Below, piece after piece: positions 9,963 to 18,456 of a DNA stretch of 64,000 bases (position 1 is the first letter of the stretch; each line of letters opens with the position of its first letter). Origin of the DNA: Flavobacterium aerium (GTDB taxonomy: Bacteria > Bacteroidota > Bacteroidia > Flavobacteriales > Flavobacteriaceae); contig NZ_JARQWR010000006.1 in the NCBI RefSeq assembly GCF_030766725.1, forward strand, positions 209,533-273,532, written 5' to 3'. A program made the translations under genes and the position numbers. The notes under the pieces were generated by a model. The model was not told the DNA's origin. It made no database searches and saw only the letters and a program-made list of their open reading frames with translations.

Positions 9963-10541
9963 TTATTTATTAATTCGATCTAATTCGTCGTTAGTAAAAT
10001 TTCTGATGCTTTTCTCTTTTGAGAATTTTTCAGTATTGTAATCGTTAGATTTATTACGGGGAATGGATAAGCTACTCCATTCCGATGTTTTTAATTGTTT
10101 GGCATAAAAAACAATCTGACCTATATGATAAGGATAGTGTGCTAATTGTCGATTGATTGCCTCAATTACACTATGGCCTTCATTTCGGATATAAACGATT
10201 GTAGATAGTTGTTCTTTCTGTAGTGAATTTATAGCAGAAAAAAGACATTCCCAGCCTTCGTTCCATTTTTCAAATAATTCTTCTTTTGTTGCAAAAGGAA
10301 CCTCAAATTCTTCATCGCGATGCCTCCATTCTTTTTCTCCATCAGAAGTAAGAAAATCGGTCCATCGAGAACGCATATTTCCCCATAAATGTTTTACGAT
10401 AATCGCTATGCTATTCGTGTCTTCATTGCTTGAAATAAATAATTGTTCTGGTTCCAATTGATTCATGGCTTTTTCGCCCAACGTTTTATAGTATAAAAAT
10501 TGTTTTCGAACACTTTCTAAATAATATTCTGTAGCTTCCAT
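9963..10541 (-). CDS. DUF1572/DinB-like four-helix protein
   Basis: 192 residues, mostly helical, matching the DUF1572 branch of the DinB/YfiT superfamily. His residues at family-typical metal positions are visible: IVKHLWGNMRSRW (about 48-60), and RQLAHYPYHIGQIVFYAKQL (about 132-151). Superfamily members bind a divalent metal and act as thiol transferases or remain of unknown role. The C-terminal tail is short and charged. The gene sits in a tight minus-strand run with 4 bases to the next gene. Confidence 0.8.
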   Translation of the reverse strand: MEATEYYLESVRKQFLYYKTLGEKAMNQLEPEQLFISSNEDTNSIAIIVKHLWGNMRSRWTDFLTSDGEKEWRHRDEEFEVPFATKEELFEKWNEGWECLFSAINSLQKEQLSTIVYIRNEGHSVIEAINRQLAHYPYHIGQIVFYAKQLKTSEWSSLSIPRNKSNDYNTEKFSKEKSIRNFTNDELDRINK

Positions 10542-10571
10542 AGATATAATTTTATATGAGAAATGAGCGTT

Positions 10572-10796
10572 TTATTTTGAATCAAACATACTTTTAACGA
10601 CAGTTCTAACTCCGTAGAAAAGTAAAGAGGCAGATGTAATACAAATAGCGATACCAACACATAAAACAATCCAGTATAATGTGTTTCCTTGGTTTTTAAA
10701 AGCACTATGTATGACAACAGGCCCAATAAAAAGAAGAGGTAACGCCCATCCTAAATATTTGATTCCTTTGGCTAAAATTTTCTTATCTGTAGGCAT
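10572..10796 (-). CDS. Small DUF6095-like membrane protein
   Basis: 74 residues with two predicted transmembrane helices (about 12-32 and 40-62) and a short basic tail. The N-terminal pattern TDKKILAKGIKYLGWALPLLFIGP is like the small proteins next to murQ in flavobacteria that I recall as DUF6095. The function is unknown. It is 37 bases downstream of murQ and likely co-transcribed. The overlapping frame at 10517-10726 is a shadow and was not annotated. Confidence 0.7.
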   Translation of the reverse strand: MPTDKKILAKGIKYLGWALPLLFIGPVVIHSAFKNQGNTLYWIVLCVGIAICITSASLLFYGVRTVVKSMFDSK

Positions 10797-10833
10797 AGGC
10801 TTATTTTATGATTAATGTGTGAGAGGTGTTTGT

Positions 10834-11652
10834 TTATAGAGAACTTTTATAATGTTCTATTGAAGCTCTTACATTTTTATGTTTTTCTAAAAGAGAAGCA
10901 GCTTCACTTTCCGTGATATTCAATTCGGCTACAATCATGCGAACAGCACGATCAACCAGTTTATGATTGCTTAGTTGCATGTCCACCATCTTATTGCCTT
11001 TTACCCGACCCAATTGAATCATAGTAGAAGTTGAGATCATATTCAATACTAATTTTTGAGCAGTTCCTGCTTTCATACGGGAACTTCCAGTAACGAATTC
11101 TGGACCCACCACTACCACAATAGGATAATCCGCTAGTTGAGCTAATGGACTTCCTGCATTACAGGTTATAGAGCCAGTAGTAATGCCATTTTTGATACAG
11201 TTTTCAAGACCACCAATAACGTAGGGAGTTGTTCCTGAAGCAGCAATTCCAATAACTACATCTTTTTCTGAAATATTATGTTTTTGAAGGTCTTTCCAGG
11301 CTTGTAATGTATCATCTTCAGCAAATTCAACTGCTTTACGGATTGCAATATCACCGCCTGCAATAATTCCATTGACCCAATCCTGAGGAACACCAAAAGT
11401 AGGAGGGCACTCCGATGCATCTACAATTCCTAATCGTCCACTTGTACCGGCTCCAATATAAAATAATCGTCCACCATCTTTCATTTGAGCGACAATTTTA
11501 TGAATTAAAGCTTCTATTTGAGGTAAAGCTTTTGCAACAGCTAATGGTACAGTTTGATCTTCTTTGTTAATGTTTAATAACAAATCTGAAACAGACATTT
11601 GTTCCAAATGTTGGTGTTTAGAATCTTGTTCTGTGGTCTTTGTAAATGACAT
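10834..11652 (-). CDS. murQ: N-acetylmuramic acid 6-phosphate etherase
   Basis: Cleaves the lactyl ether of MurNAc-6-phosphate to give GlcNAc-6-phosphate and D-lactate, a step of peptidoglycan recycling in the cytosol. At 272 residues it is the short type. The SIS-domain sugar-phosphate site is GAGTSGRLG at 67-75, and DASECPPTFG at 78-87 includes the probable catalytic Glu81. The C-terminal helical domain (ADLNITESEAASLLEKH-like) is intact. No MurNAc kinase or PTS gene is nearby. First gene of a minus-strand run to terC; promoter at 11678-11685. Confidence 0.95.
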   Translation of the reverse strand: MSFTKTTEQDSKHQHLEQMSVSDLLLNINKEDQTVPLAVAKALPQIEALIHKIVAQMKDGGRLFYIGAGTSGRLGIVDASECPPTFGVPQDWVNGIIAGGDIAIRKAVEFAEDDTLQAWKDLQKHNISEKDVVIGIAASGTTPYVIGGLENCIKNGITTGSITCNAGSPLAQLADYPIVVVVGPEFVTGSSRMKAGTAQKLVLNMISTSTMIQLGRVKGNKMVDMQLSNHKLVDRAVRMIVAELNITESEAASLLEKHKNVRASIEHYKSSL

Positions 11653-11677
11653 GATTGTGCGGTATAAAAGTCAATGT

Positions 11678-11685
11678 CAAAGTTA
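11678..11685 (-). promoter_or_regulatory. -7 promoter element of murQ
   Basis: On the minus strand this reads TAACTTTG, an exact TAnnTTTG match, 25 bases before the murQ ATG. Confidence 0.55.
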
Positions 11686-11851
11686 AGGATTTCTATGGGG
11701 TAAGTATGAATTTAAAGGAAAATGTTTTCTACTGATTGAAAAAAAATAAAAAAAAATGAAAGAAAAAAGCCATTATGTATTAAACGAATAAGACCCAACG
11801 GAGATATGCCGTAACTTGTTTTTTCAATAATTTAATCTTTAATATATCAGT

Positions 11852-12283
11852 ATGCAAAAAGAATATTCATTAGAAAATACAACGGTACTATATTTAGAAA
11901 TTGGATTGTCTAAAAAGACAGTAGAGGAGATTCTTTCAAAACTAGAAACTTTGGAAAAAGACTTATTCTTTTTATCCAATAAATGTGGTATAAATGAAGT
12001 GTCAATAATGTTGGAAACAAATACAACTTATTTATCTAAAATAATTAATACGACGAAGCGATGTAATTTTATAACTTATATTAATCAGATGCGGATAGAA
12101 TATACCCTTTATAAAATAAAAACAGATCCTATATTTAGTTTATTCAAAATTAGTGCGATCTCAGCAGAAGTAGGTTTTAATAATGTAGAATCTTTTACGA
12201 AAGCTTTCCATAAGAAAACAGGATTTTATCCGTCCGAGTTCATTAAAGAACAAGGTTGTTTTAAAACCAATATTAGTAAATAA
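11852..12283 (+). CDS. Short AraC-type helix-turn-helix protein
   Basis: 143 residues containing only an AraC-type DNA-binding domain (about residues 50-137). Both helix-turn-helix units are visible: EVSIMLETNTTYLSKIINT and ISAISAEVGFNNVESFTKAF, followed by the family ending KKTGFYPSEFIKEQ. The sequence is closest in style to the C-terminal part of flavobacterial TPR-AraC membrane-linked regulators (SKKTVEEILSKLETLEKD corresponds to the linker), but the TPR and membrane parts are missing. It may be a free-standing small regulator or the remnant of a larger one. Upstream DNA (11653-11851) shows no recognisable remains of the missing domains. Target unknown. Confidence 0.75.
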   Translation: MQKEYSLENTTVLYLEIGLSKKTVEEILSKLETLEKDLFFLSNKCGINEVSIMLETNTTYLSKIINTTKRCNFITYINQMRIEYTLYKIKTDPIFSLFKISAISAEVGFNNVESFTKAFHKKTGFYPSEFIKEQGCFKTNISK

Positions 12284-12287
12284 AAAA

Positions 12288-12321
12288 ACTCCCCTTTTTC
12301 TATAGGATGAGAAAGGGGAGT
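12288..12321 (-). terminator. Terminator of the ZIP transporter gene
   Basis: ACTCCCCTTT and AAAGGGGAGT pair across a 14-base loop. The T run (A7 on the plus strand at 12282-12288) follows only on the minus strand, so it serves the minus-strand gene; it may also slow plus-strand transcription. Confidence 0.75.
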
Positions 12322-12327
12322 AAGTTA

Positions 12328-13029
12328 TTACACGATATAAGCTAAGATTATTCCTAAAACAATCATAGATACTTTGGCAATATTAAATTTATGCCCTTCA
12401 CTACTTTCAAAGATGATAGTCGATGATATATGAAATAAAATACCGACTACAACAGCTGATATTTCAGTGTAGTATTGATTTAGAATAGGAAGATATTCTG
12501 ATATAATGGTTCCTAATGGCGTCATGATTGCAAAAGTAAGCATGAAGATAAAGATTGCAGTTTTATTCAGATTTGCATTCAAGAAGAATACGGTTAGAAT
12601 AATTGCAATAGGTAAATGATGAATAGCAATTCCCCAAGCTAAATGATTATGATGGCTTACAGGGAAACCTTCTAATAAAGCATGAATACATAAACTAAGG
12701 AAGAGTAACCATGGAATATGATTAATTTCTTCGTTAGGATGAACATGAACATGTCCATGTTCTGCACCTTTTGAAAAGAATTCTAAAATAATCTGAAATA
12801 GAATTCCTATCATAATAAAAATACCAATAGGAGGTTCTCCTCCATGGTCATGGTTATCATGCACAGGATTATGATATACTTCTGGTAATAAATGTAAAAC
12901 GGTCAATGCTAATAAAAAGGAACCGCTAAAAGCCAAAAGCAATTTTAGATTTGTTTTCTTTTTTGGTTTAAAGAACAGCGCAATGCCATAACCTATTAAA
13001 ACAGAAAATAAAGGTAAAAGGTATTCCAT
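12328..13029 (-). CDS. ZIP family metal transporter
   Basis: A 233-residue inner-membrane protein with about seven or eight hydrophobic helices, of the ZIP (zinc/iron permease) family that imports divalent metals. A His-rich loop (HNPVHDNHDHGGE, about 52-64) and a second His cluster (EHGHVHVHPNEE) are typical metal-sensing loops. Transmembrane metal-site motifs are HALLEGFPVSHH and AIHHLPIAI in the middle helices. Zinc is the likeliest substrate but this cannot be proven here. It follows the methyltransferase gene with 1 base between them, so the two are co-transcribed. Confidence 0.92.
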   Translation of the reverse strand: MEYLLPLFSVLIGYGIALFFKPKKKTNLKLLLAFSGSFLLALTVLHLLPEVYHNPVHDNHDHGGEPPIGIFIMIGILFQIILEFFSKGAEHGHVHVHPNEEINHIPWLLFLSLCIHALLEGFPVSHHNHLAWGIAIHHLPIAIILTVFFLNANLNKTAIFIFMLTFAIMTPLGTIISEYLPILNQYYTEISAVVVGILFHISSTIIFESSEGHKFNIAKVSMIVLGIILAYIV

Positions 13030-13030
13030 A

Positions 13031-13762
13031 TTATTTGAAAATCATTATTAGTCTTTCTGAATCTTCCTTGTGGAATTTCTTTAATTTATAATCACCAAAA
13101 ATATCTAATAAATCGATTTCAGCTTCTGCCATTATATTCTCAAAGTCCTGTAAAGTAAGAGCCTTTACTTTCTCTGTAAAATGATAGTCTTCGCCTTTAT
13201 CGTTAAAGTCAATTTCTTTAATGATATGTCCATCTTTTTCATATCGTTTGATGTGGAAATCGATTCCATCAACAGTTTTTACTTCTGTTGGAACAAGATT
13301 ATTGATTACACGGTTTACATTCATGAAATCGATTACAGCAAAACCGTATTCCGTTAAACTCTCTTTAATCGCTTTTAGCGTTGTAAGATTGTCATCATCA
13401 TTTTCGAAATACCCGAAGCTAGTAAATAAATTTAATATAGCATCAAATTTTTCTTCAAAAGGCACTCGCATATCGTGCACTTTGAAATGTAATGTATCAT
13501 TGGCAGACTTACTAGCTTCTTTTATACTGTTTTCAGATAAATCAGCACCAGTAACATCATAACCCAATTGGTTTAAGTAAATTGAATGTCTACCTTTTCC
13601 ACAGGCTAAATCTAGAATTTTTGCATTTTCAGGGAGATTAAGATAATGAGCAATATTATCAATGAATAATTGTGCTTCAGCATAATCACGGTCTTTGTAA
13701 AGTATATGGTAATAAGGAGTGTCAAACCAAGAGGCATACCAGTTTTTTATTTCTTTTTGCAT
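13031..13762 (-). CDS. Class I SAM-dependent methyltransferase
   Basis: 243 residues with a Rossmann methyltransferase fold: the SAM-binding motif I is ILDLACGKGRHS at 49-60, followed by GYDVTGADLSENSI, and DAILNLFTSFGYF is the motif IV region. It belongs to a general methyltransferase group; the substrate is unknown. The gene is translationally linked to the ZIP transporter. Its first 130 or so bases are present a second time, decayed, directly upstream (13766-13898), see the separate entry. The start MQKEIKNWYASWFDTPYYHILY is typical of the family. Confidence 0.88.
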   Translation of the reverse strand: MQKEIKNWYASWFDTPYYHILYKDRDYAEAQLFIDNIAHYLNLPENAKILDLACGKGRHSIYLNQLGYDVTGADLSENSIKEASKSANDTLHFKVHDMRVPFEEKFDAILNLFTSFGYFENDDDNLTTLKAIKESLTEYGFAVIDFMNVNRVINNLVPTEVKTVDGIDFHIKRYEKDGHIIKEIDFNDKGEDYHFTEKVKALTLQDFENIMAEAEIDLLDIFGDYKLKKFHKEDSERLIMIFK

Positions 13763-13765
13763 TTA

Positions 13766-13898
13766 GGGGAGATTAAGATAATGTGAGATGTTATCAATGA
13801 ATAGTTATGTTTTAATGTAATTATGGTCTTTGTAAAGGATATGATAATTAGAGGGTAGAAAGCCAAAAGGCAGACCAATTTTTTATTTCTTTTTGCAT
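13766..13898 (-). pseudogene. Decayed tandem copy of the methyltransferase 5' end
   Basis: This block aligns along its whole length with 13631-13762, the first 44 codons of the methyltransferase gene. Both copies begin near GGGAGATTAAGATAATG and end in TTTTTTATTTCTTTTTGCAT. The copy keeps the start codon (13898 to 13896 on the minus strand) and codes MQKEIKNWSAFWLSTL before a stop; a one-base insertion near codon 13-17 breaks the frame. It is therefore a tandem duplication that has decayed. It moved the functional gene's start about 136 bases away from its former upstream region. Confidence 0.88.
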
Positions 13899-13927
13899 GT
13901 TCATTTATTAAGCCGACAAATTTAGTG

Positions 13928-13935
13928 TATTTTTG
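13928..13935 (+). promoter_or_regulatory. -7 promoter element of the THUMP methyltransferase
   Basis: TATTTTTG followed by C is an exact TAnnTTTG match. It contains the TTG that opens the longer reading frame, which argues that translation begins at the ATG 13957, 21 bases downstream. Confidence 0.55.
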
Positions 13936-13956
13936 CATCGAATAGTAGATTTTACA

Positions 13957-15123
13957 ATGGGAAATAATTTTAAAATGGTTGCCAAAACCTTTTTTGGTTT
14001 TGAAGAGATCTTAGCCAAAGAGTTAATGATGTTAGGTGCACAAGATGTTGAGCAGGGGGTAAGGATGGTAAGTTTTGTAGGAGACAAAGGTTTTATGTAC
14101 AAAGCAAACTTATCGTTGCGTACAGCGCTTAAAATCTTGAAACCGATTTATTATTTCAAAACCTATAACGAAGAGAGTCTCTATAAAGGGATTATGGGAA
14201 TTGATTGGTCCAAATATTTAAATGCCAATCAAACTTTTGTGATTGATACCACAATTCACTCTGATCACTTTAATCATTCACAATACGTTTCATTAAAATG
14301 TAAAGATGCAATCGTAGATCAGTTCAGAAATAAATCTGGACAAAGACCTAGTATTGATAAAGATTACCCAGATTTAAGAATTAATATTCATATTCAAAAC
14401 GATCAATGTTCTGTAGCATTAGATACTTCGGGTAATTCATTACACCAAAGAGGATATAGAACGGCAACTAATATAGCACCAATTAATGAAGTATTAGCAG
14501 CAGGAATGCTTTTATTATCAGGTTGGGATGGACAAGGAGATTTCTTGGATCCTATGTGTGGTAGTGGTACAATCTTAGCTGAAGCAGCAATGATTGCTTG
14601 TAATATTCCAGCTAATTTGAATCGTAAAGAATTTGCTTTTGAAAAATGGAATGACTGGGATAATGATTTGTTTGATATGATTGTTGATTCCTTAATGAAA
14701 AAAATAAGAGAGTTTCATTATACCATCAAAGGATACGATAAAGCCCCATCTGCAGTTAGAAAAGCACAAGATAACATCAAGAATGCAAATTTAGATGAGT
14801 ATGTTACGATTTCTGAAGCTAACTTTTTCAAAACAGAAAAGATGACGCAAGGACCATTACATATGGTATTCAACCCACCTTATGGGGAACGATTGGATAT
14901 AGAAATGGAAGAGTTTTATAAAAGTATTGGAGATACTTTGAAGAAAAATTATCCAGGAACAAGTGCTTGGTTTATCACTGCAAATTTGGATGCATTGAAA
15001 TTTGTAGGTTTAAGACCATCAAGAAAAATTAAATTATTTAACGGAAGTTTAGAAGCAAGACTTGTAAAGTATGAAATGTACGAAGGAAGTAAAAGAACTA
15101 AATTTCAAGTTGATCAAGAGTAA
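13957..15123 (+). CDS. THUMP-domain RNA methyltransferase (RlmL N-terminal type)
   Basis: 388 residues from ATG 13957. An N-terminal ferredoxin-like/THUMP RNA-binding region (about 1-160; FKMVAKTFFGFEEILAKEL) is followed by a Rossmann methyltransferase domain: DPMCGSGT from residue 198 and the catalytic NPPYGER at 306-312, typical of N2-guanine or N6-adenine methylation. The family methylates 23S rRNA (m2G2445 in RlmL) or tRNA (Trm14/TrmN type); which one is not decidable here. The frame is open upstream to TTG 13933, but that codon lies in a promoter element, so the ATG was preferred. A small membrane-protein gene follows by 50 bases. Confidence 0.9.
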   Translation: MGNNFKMVAKTFFGFEEILAKELMMLGAQDVEQGVRMVSFVGDKGFMYKANLSLRTALKILKPIYYFKTYNEESLYKGIMGIDWSKYLNANQTFVIDTTIHSDHFNHSQYVSLKCKDAIVDQFRNKSGQRPSIDKDYPDLRINIHIQNDQCSVALDTSGNSLHQRGYRTATNIAPINEVLAAGMLLLSGWDGQGDFLDPMCGSGTILAEAAMIACNIPANLNRKEFAFEKWNDWDNDLFDMIVDSLMKKIREFHYTIKGYDKAPSAVRKAQDNIKNANLDEYVTISEANFFKTEKMTQGPLHMVFNPPYGERLDIEMEEFYKSIGDTLKKNYPGTSAWFITANLDALKFVGLRPSRKIKLFNGSLEARLVKYEMYEGSKRTKFQVDQE

Positions 15124-15173
15124 TAGAATAAAGAATTTACAGCCTGAATAAGGCTATTTTAAAAATTTCAATC

Positions 15174-15407
15174 ATGAGTATAAAAACTAAAGCATTCCTT
15201 TATAACTTCGCTTGTTTTGCGGCATTGTATATGTCTATTTATTTTTTAATTATTACTTTCACTCATCTTCAAGGATTTTGGATTCCGGTGACTGCAGCAG
15301 TGGCAGCAACTCTATTGGCACCAAAATTTCAAGTGGTTCGTACTAATGATGGCGATAGAATGTTTATGAAATGGATTTTTATAAAAGGAATTAAAGAGAT
15401 TAAATAA
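15174..15407 (+). CDS. Small two-helix membrane protein
   Basis: 77 residues with two hydrophobic helices (about 7-30 and 35-52) and a short basic cytoplasmic tail (PKFQVVRTNDGDRMFMKWIFIKGIKEIK). I recognise the style from small proteins downstream of flavobacterial THUMP methyltransferases but not a named function. It probably shares the methyltransferase transcript and ends at the palindromic terminator 15424-15457. Confidence 0.75.
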   Translation: MSIKTKAFLYNFACFAALYMSIYFLIITFTHLQGFWIPVTAAVAATLLAPKFQVVRTNDGDRMFMKWIFIKGIKEIK

Positions 15408-15423
15408 GCCCAATTTAAAGTAT

Positions 15424-15457
15424 AAAAAAAAGCGAGTTGAATTCAACTCGCTTTTTT
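15424..15457. terminator. Bidirectional palindromic terminator
   Basis: AGCGAGTTGAATTCAACTCGCT is a perfect palindrome flanked by A7 and T7 between convergent genes (plus gene ending 15407, minus gene ending 15485). Confidence 0.9.
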
Positions 15458-15484
15458 TATGAACGGATAAAATAGAATATCCTT

Positions 15485-16297
15485 TTATTTTTTCTTTTTT
15501 GATGCTTCTACTTTTTTCTTGTCTTCCTTTTTTTCTTCTTTAACTGCTTTAGGAAGTACCTTTTTCTTAAAGATAGGAATGAAATAAGAAATGGAATAAT
15601 TATAACCAATTCCGAAATCACCATCGTAAGTACGATTAAAACCAGGAATATAAAGGTTGTCAAAATCACCAGGCTTCTTATTAGAAACTAATCGATTTAA
15701 TCTTACACTGAATCCGATGTATAAATTGTCAAATATTTCTGTTTTTACACCCCCTACAACTTCTACCCAATGCGCAGATAATCCGCTGAATTCCTGATTA
15801 GGATATACCTGTGTAATATCCAGGAAGTTAGAACTAGGAAGAGCTCCAGGATTAGTATAAGAAGTATTATAATAGATGGAATAACGATTTAAAGTTTGAC
15901 TAAAGCTACTCACACCGTAACGTAATCCAATGAAGATAATATTCTCCATGTTGAGCCAGTTTTCATAAGCATTATAATCAAATCCTACTTTAAAGTAAGT
16001 TCCTTTAGTAGTGAAGTTTAAATTAGGCTCATCTCTAGTTTTATTTTCATTTCCAATTTCACCAGCGATATAAAAACTACGGTTTAAACGATAATCTCCC
16101 ACCACCTCAAAACCTTTATAATCTTTCTCATACAAGGTGCGAGCCAGTTTTGATACATCAACGCCTAAACGTAAACCATAGCGATCCGTTTTAGGAATTA
16201 GAGTTACAGTATCTTTTTTTGTTTCTTGTGCTTGCAATGTAGAAAATGAAGCCAAAAGAATATAAAGACTAAAAATATATTTTGACATGAACTTCAT
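15485..16297 (-). CDS. DUF6048-like outer-membrane beta-barrel protein
   Basis: 270 residues with a signal peptide cut after LQAQ (residue 24). The mature part has alternating amphipathic strands with aromatic ends (RYGLRLGVDVSKL, FKVGFDYNAYENW, FIGLRYGVSSFSQ), as in small outer-membrane barrels, and ends in a very Lys-rich tail (KEEKKEDKKKVEASKKKK). I recall the family in this rlmD neighbourhood as DUF6048; this identification is from memory. It overlaps the upstream lipoprotein gene by 29 bases; an internal ATG at 16288 would shorten the overlap to 20. Function unknown. Confidence 0.72.
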   Translation of the reverse strand: MKFMSKYIFSLYILLASFSTLQAQETKKDTVTLIPKTDRYGLRLGVDVSKLARTLYEKDYKGFEVVGDYRLNRSFYIAGEIGNENKTRDEPNLNFTTKGTYFKVGFDYNAYENWLNMENIIFIGLRYGVSSFSQTLNRYSIYYNTSYTNPGALPSSNFLDITQVYPNQEFSGLSAHWVEVVGGVKTEIFDNLYIGFSVRLNRLVSNKKPGDFDNLYIPGFNRTYDGDFGIGYNYSISYFIPIFKKKVLPKAVKEEKKEDKKKVEASKKKK

Positions 16298-16772
16298 TTT
16301 CGTTTATAATGTTAGGTTTTTCAACAATAATACTTTTAATCCACGTAAGCGGTGTATTATCCGTTATTACTGGGGTGCCAGTCAAATTGAATACGGATTT
16401 AAAACCACAAGCTCTTGAAACATAAATTTCATTGTGATTGTATTTGAATTCAAGTTTATCTTCGTTACTCGTTGAATTAGCATCCGTACTAGCATACAAT
16501 ACAAAATTATATTTACTAATATCAGCATTCGTTTTTAAAGGCAATTTAATTGCATTTGTATTTAAAAACTGCATTTTTTTAGTAGGGGCATCTTCTAGAG
16601 CAATTTCAAGCTTTACAAATGTTTTTCGGGCAGAAGGATTTCCATCTTCATAAAAATCAATTACTACTTTAGGCGTTGTAGCCGTATTGGCATCACAGAT
16701 ATCATCTTTCTCACAATTCGATACAAGAATTGCCAGAAGGACAATAAGGGATAATGGTACTATTTTTCTCAT
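16269..16772 (-). CDS. DUF6452-like lipoprotein
   Basis: 167 residues with a lipoprotein signal (MRKIVPLSLIVLLAILVSNC, Cys20). The mature part starts EKDDICDANTATTPKVVIDFYEDGNP and has a beta-rich domain with a late paired Cys (SRACGFKSVF). In flavobacteria this type sits between rlmD and the DUF6048-type barrel protein, as here; a lipoprotein plus an outer-membrane barrel translated with overlapping ends suggests a shared envelope function, which is inference. Downstream of rlmD by 51 bases, same strand. Confidence 0.72.
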   Translation of the reverse strand: MRKIVPLSLIVLLAILVSNCEKDDICDANTATTPKVVIDFYEDGNPSARKTFVKLEIALEDAPTKKMQFLNTNAIKLPLKTNADISKYNFVLYASTDANSTSNEDKLEFKYNHNEIYVSRACGFKSVFNLTGTPVITDNTPLTWIKSIIVEKPNIINENEVHVKIYF

Positions 16773-16823
16773 GTTTTATTATTCGATTAGCGAATTTATA
16801 AAAACGGCTAAAACCATTTTGTA

Positions 16824-18236
16824 TTATCTTCTTTCCAAAAGTACAACATTTTCCACATGATGCGTTTGTGGAAACATATCTACTGGACGTACTTTTGTTA
16901 CCTTGTACATTTCGTCCATTAAAGCCAAATCTCTAGCCTGTGTAGCTGAATTACAACTTACATAAACGACTTTTTCAGGGGAAATTTTCAGAATCTGAGC
17001 AATTACATCTTTGTGCATTCCATCTCTAGGAGGATCAGTAATAATTACATCTGGTTTCCCATGCTGTGCAATGAAAGCTTCATTAAATACAACCTTCATA
17101 TCCCCAACAAAGAAGGATGTATTGGCAATATTATTACGTTTTGCATTTTCTTTAGCATCAGCAATAGCTTCTGGTACGGCTTCTACACCAATAACTTTTT
17201 TTGCTTGTTTTGAAACAAATTGAGCAATAGTACCCGTTCCGGTATATAAATCGTAAACAACTTCATTTCCTGTTAATCCAGCAAAATCACGAGTTACTTT
17301 GTAGAGTTCATAAGCTTGATCTGAATTTGTCTGGTAAAAAGATTTAGCATTGATGCTAAATTTAAGACCTTCCATTTCTTCTAGGATATAGTCGCGACCT
17401 TTGTATAGAATTATATTTTGATCGTATAAAGTATCATTTGCTTTCCCATTAATTACATACTGTAATGAAGTAATTTCAGGGAATCGATTAGCGATAAAAT
17501 CAAGTAGTAATTCTCTTTTCTCTTTATCTTCTTGGAAAAACTGGATTAATACCATTATTTCTCCTGTAGAAGCAGTACGAATCATTAGCGTACGCAAAAG
17601 ACCACCATGATTACGAGCATTAAAGAAAGGCATATCATTTTCGGTAGCGAATTTCTTAACCTCATTACGAATGGCATTGGAAGGATCTTCCTGTAAATGA
17701 CATTTTTTTAAATCAAGAATTTTGTCCCACATTTTTGGGATATGGAAACCTAAGGCATTACGGTCCATAATATCATCGGCAGCTCCGATTTCATTTTCGG
17801 TTAACCAACGGCTATCAGAAAAAGAGAATTCCATTTTATTACGGTAAAAAAACTGTTTTTCAGAACCTAAAATAGGTTCGAATACAGGTAAATCAACTTT
17901 ACCGATGCGTTTTAGATTATTTTCAACTTCTTGATGTTTATAAAATAGCTGTTGAGCATAGTTCATATTTTGCCATTTGCATCCACCACATACACCAAAA
18001 TGGTCACATACAGGTGTTACACGATGCTCAGAATATTCATGAAAACGTATTGCTTTTCCTTCATAGTAGGACTTACGTTTTTTAAAAGTTTGCACGTCAA
18101 CGACATCACCCGGTACAACATTAGGTATAAAAACCACTTTTCCATCAGGCGCTTTTGCTACTGATACTCCCTTAGCACCCGCATCGAGTACCTTAACGTT
18201 ATCAAAAACGATTTTGTTTGTATTTTTTCTTGCCAT
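16824..18236 (-). CDS. rlmD: 23S rRNA (uracil-C5)-methyltransferase RlmD
   Basis: Methylates C5 of U1939 (E. coli numbering) in 23S rRNA. In 470 residues it has an N-terminal TRAM RNA-binding domain (about 8-66), a 4Fe-4S cluster motif (C77, C83, C86 in CDHFGVCGGCKWQ plus a later Cys in KKCHLQ), the SAM motif VYDLYTGTGTIAQF, and the catalytic nucleophile Cys428 in VYVSCNSATQARDL. TrmA/RlmC/RlmD paralogs are close, so the target base is assigned by overall type. The -7 promoter element ends only 4 bases before the ATG, which predicts a leaderless mRNA. Confidence 0.92.
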   Translation of the reverse strand: MARKNTNKIVFDNVKVLDAGAKGVSVAKAPDGKVVFIPNVVPGDVVDVQTFKKRKSYYEGKAIRFHEYSEHRVTPVCDHFGVCGGCKWQNMNYAQQLFYKHQEVENNLKRIGKVDLPVFEPILGSEKQFFYRNKMEFSFSDSRWLTENEIGAADDIMDRNALGFHIPKMWDKILDLKKCHLQEDPSNAIRNEVKKFATENDMPFFNARNHGGLLRTLMIRTASTGEIMVLIQFFQEDKEKRELLLDFIANRFPEITSLQYVINGKANDTLYDQNIILYKGRDYILEEMEGLKFSINAKSFYQTNSDQAYELYKVTRDFAGLTGNEVVYDLYTGTGTIAQFVSKQAKKVIGVEAVPEAIADAKENAKRNNIANTSFFVGDMKVVFNEAFIAQHGKPDVIITDPPRDGMHKDVIAQILKISPEKVVYVSCNSATQARDLALMDEMYKVTKVRPVDMFPQTHHVENVVLLERR

Positions 18237-18240
18237 GGCG

Positions 18241-18248
18241 CAAAAATA
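18241..18248 (-). promoter_or_regulatory. -7 element of rlmD, predicted leaderless
   Basis: The minus strand reads TATTTTTG-CGCC-ATG. An exact TAnnTTTG ends 4 bases before the start codon, so transcription should begin at or next to the ATG. A TTG lies 24 bases upstream of the element, close to the allowed -33 spacing. Confidence 0.55.
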
Positions 18249-18456
18249 AGGGTTTGTATAGATTTATGAATTCAAATTTCGAAATATTTTTAATAACAAC
18301 TGGATTATGTTCGATTTCAACGGTTCAAACGTTTTAATTTTGTTAAAATTAATACTGATATAAAGTCTTTAAAATCTGAAATCCTTACTTTTAAGAAGTT
18401 TAAAATATGATTATCATTGAGTTCAATATTAACAATAACCCTAAATTAATAGTATT

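Noticed and set aside
10517..10726. Minus-strand 69-codon frame
   Set aside because: Overlaps the DUF6095-like gene in another frame; the 74-residue protein has proper membrane helices and context.
11798..11812. Short inverted repeat ACGG-N7-CCGT before the small AraC gene
   Set aside because: Only four base pairs; expected by chance in this length.
13747..13938. Minus-strand 63-codon frame
   Set aside because: It runs through the decayed methyltransferase duplicate in a wrong frame.
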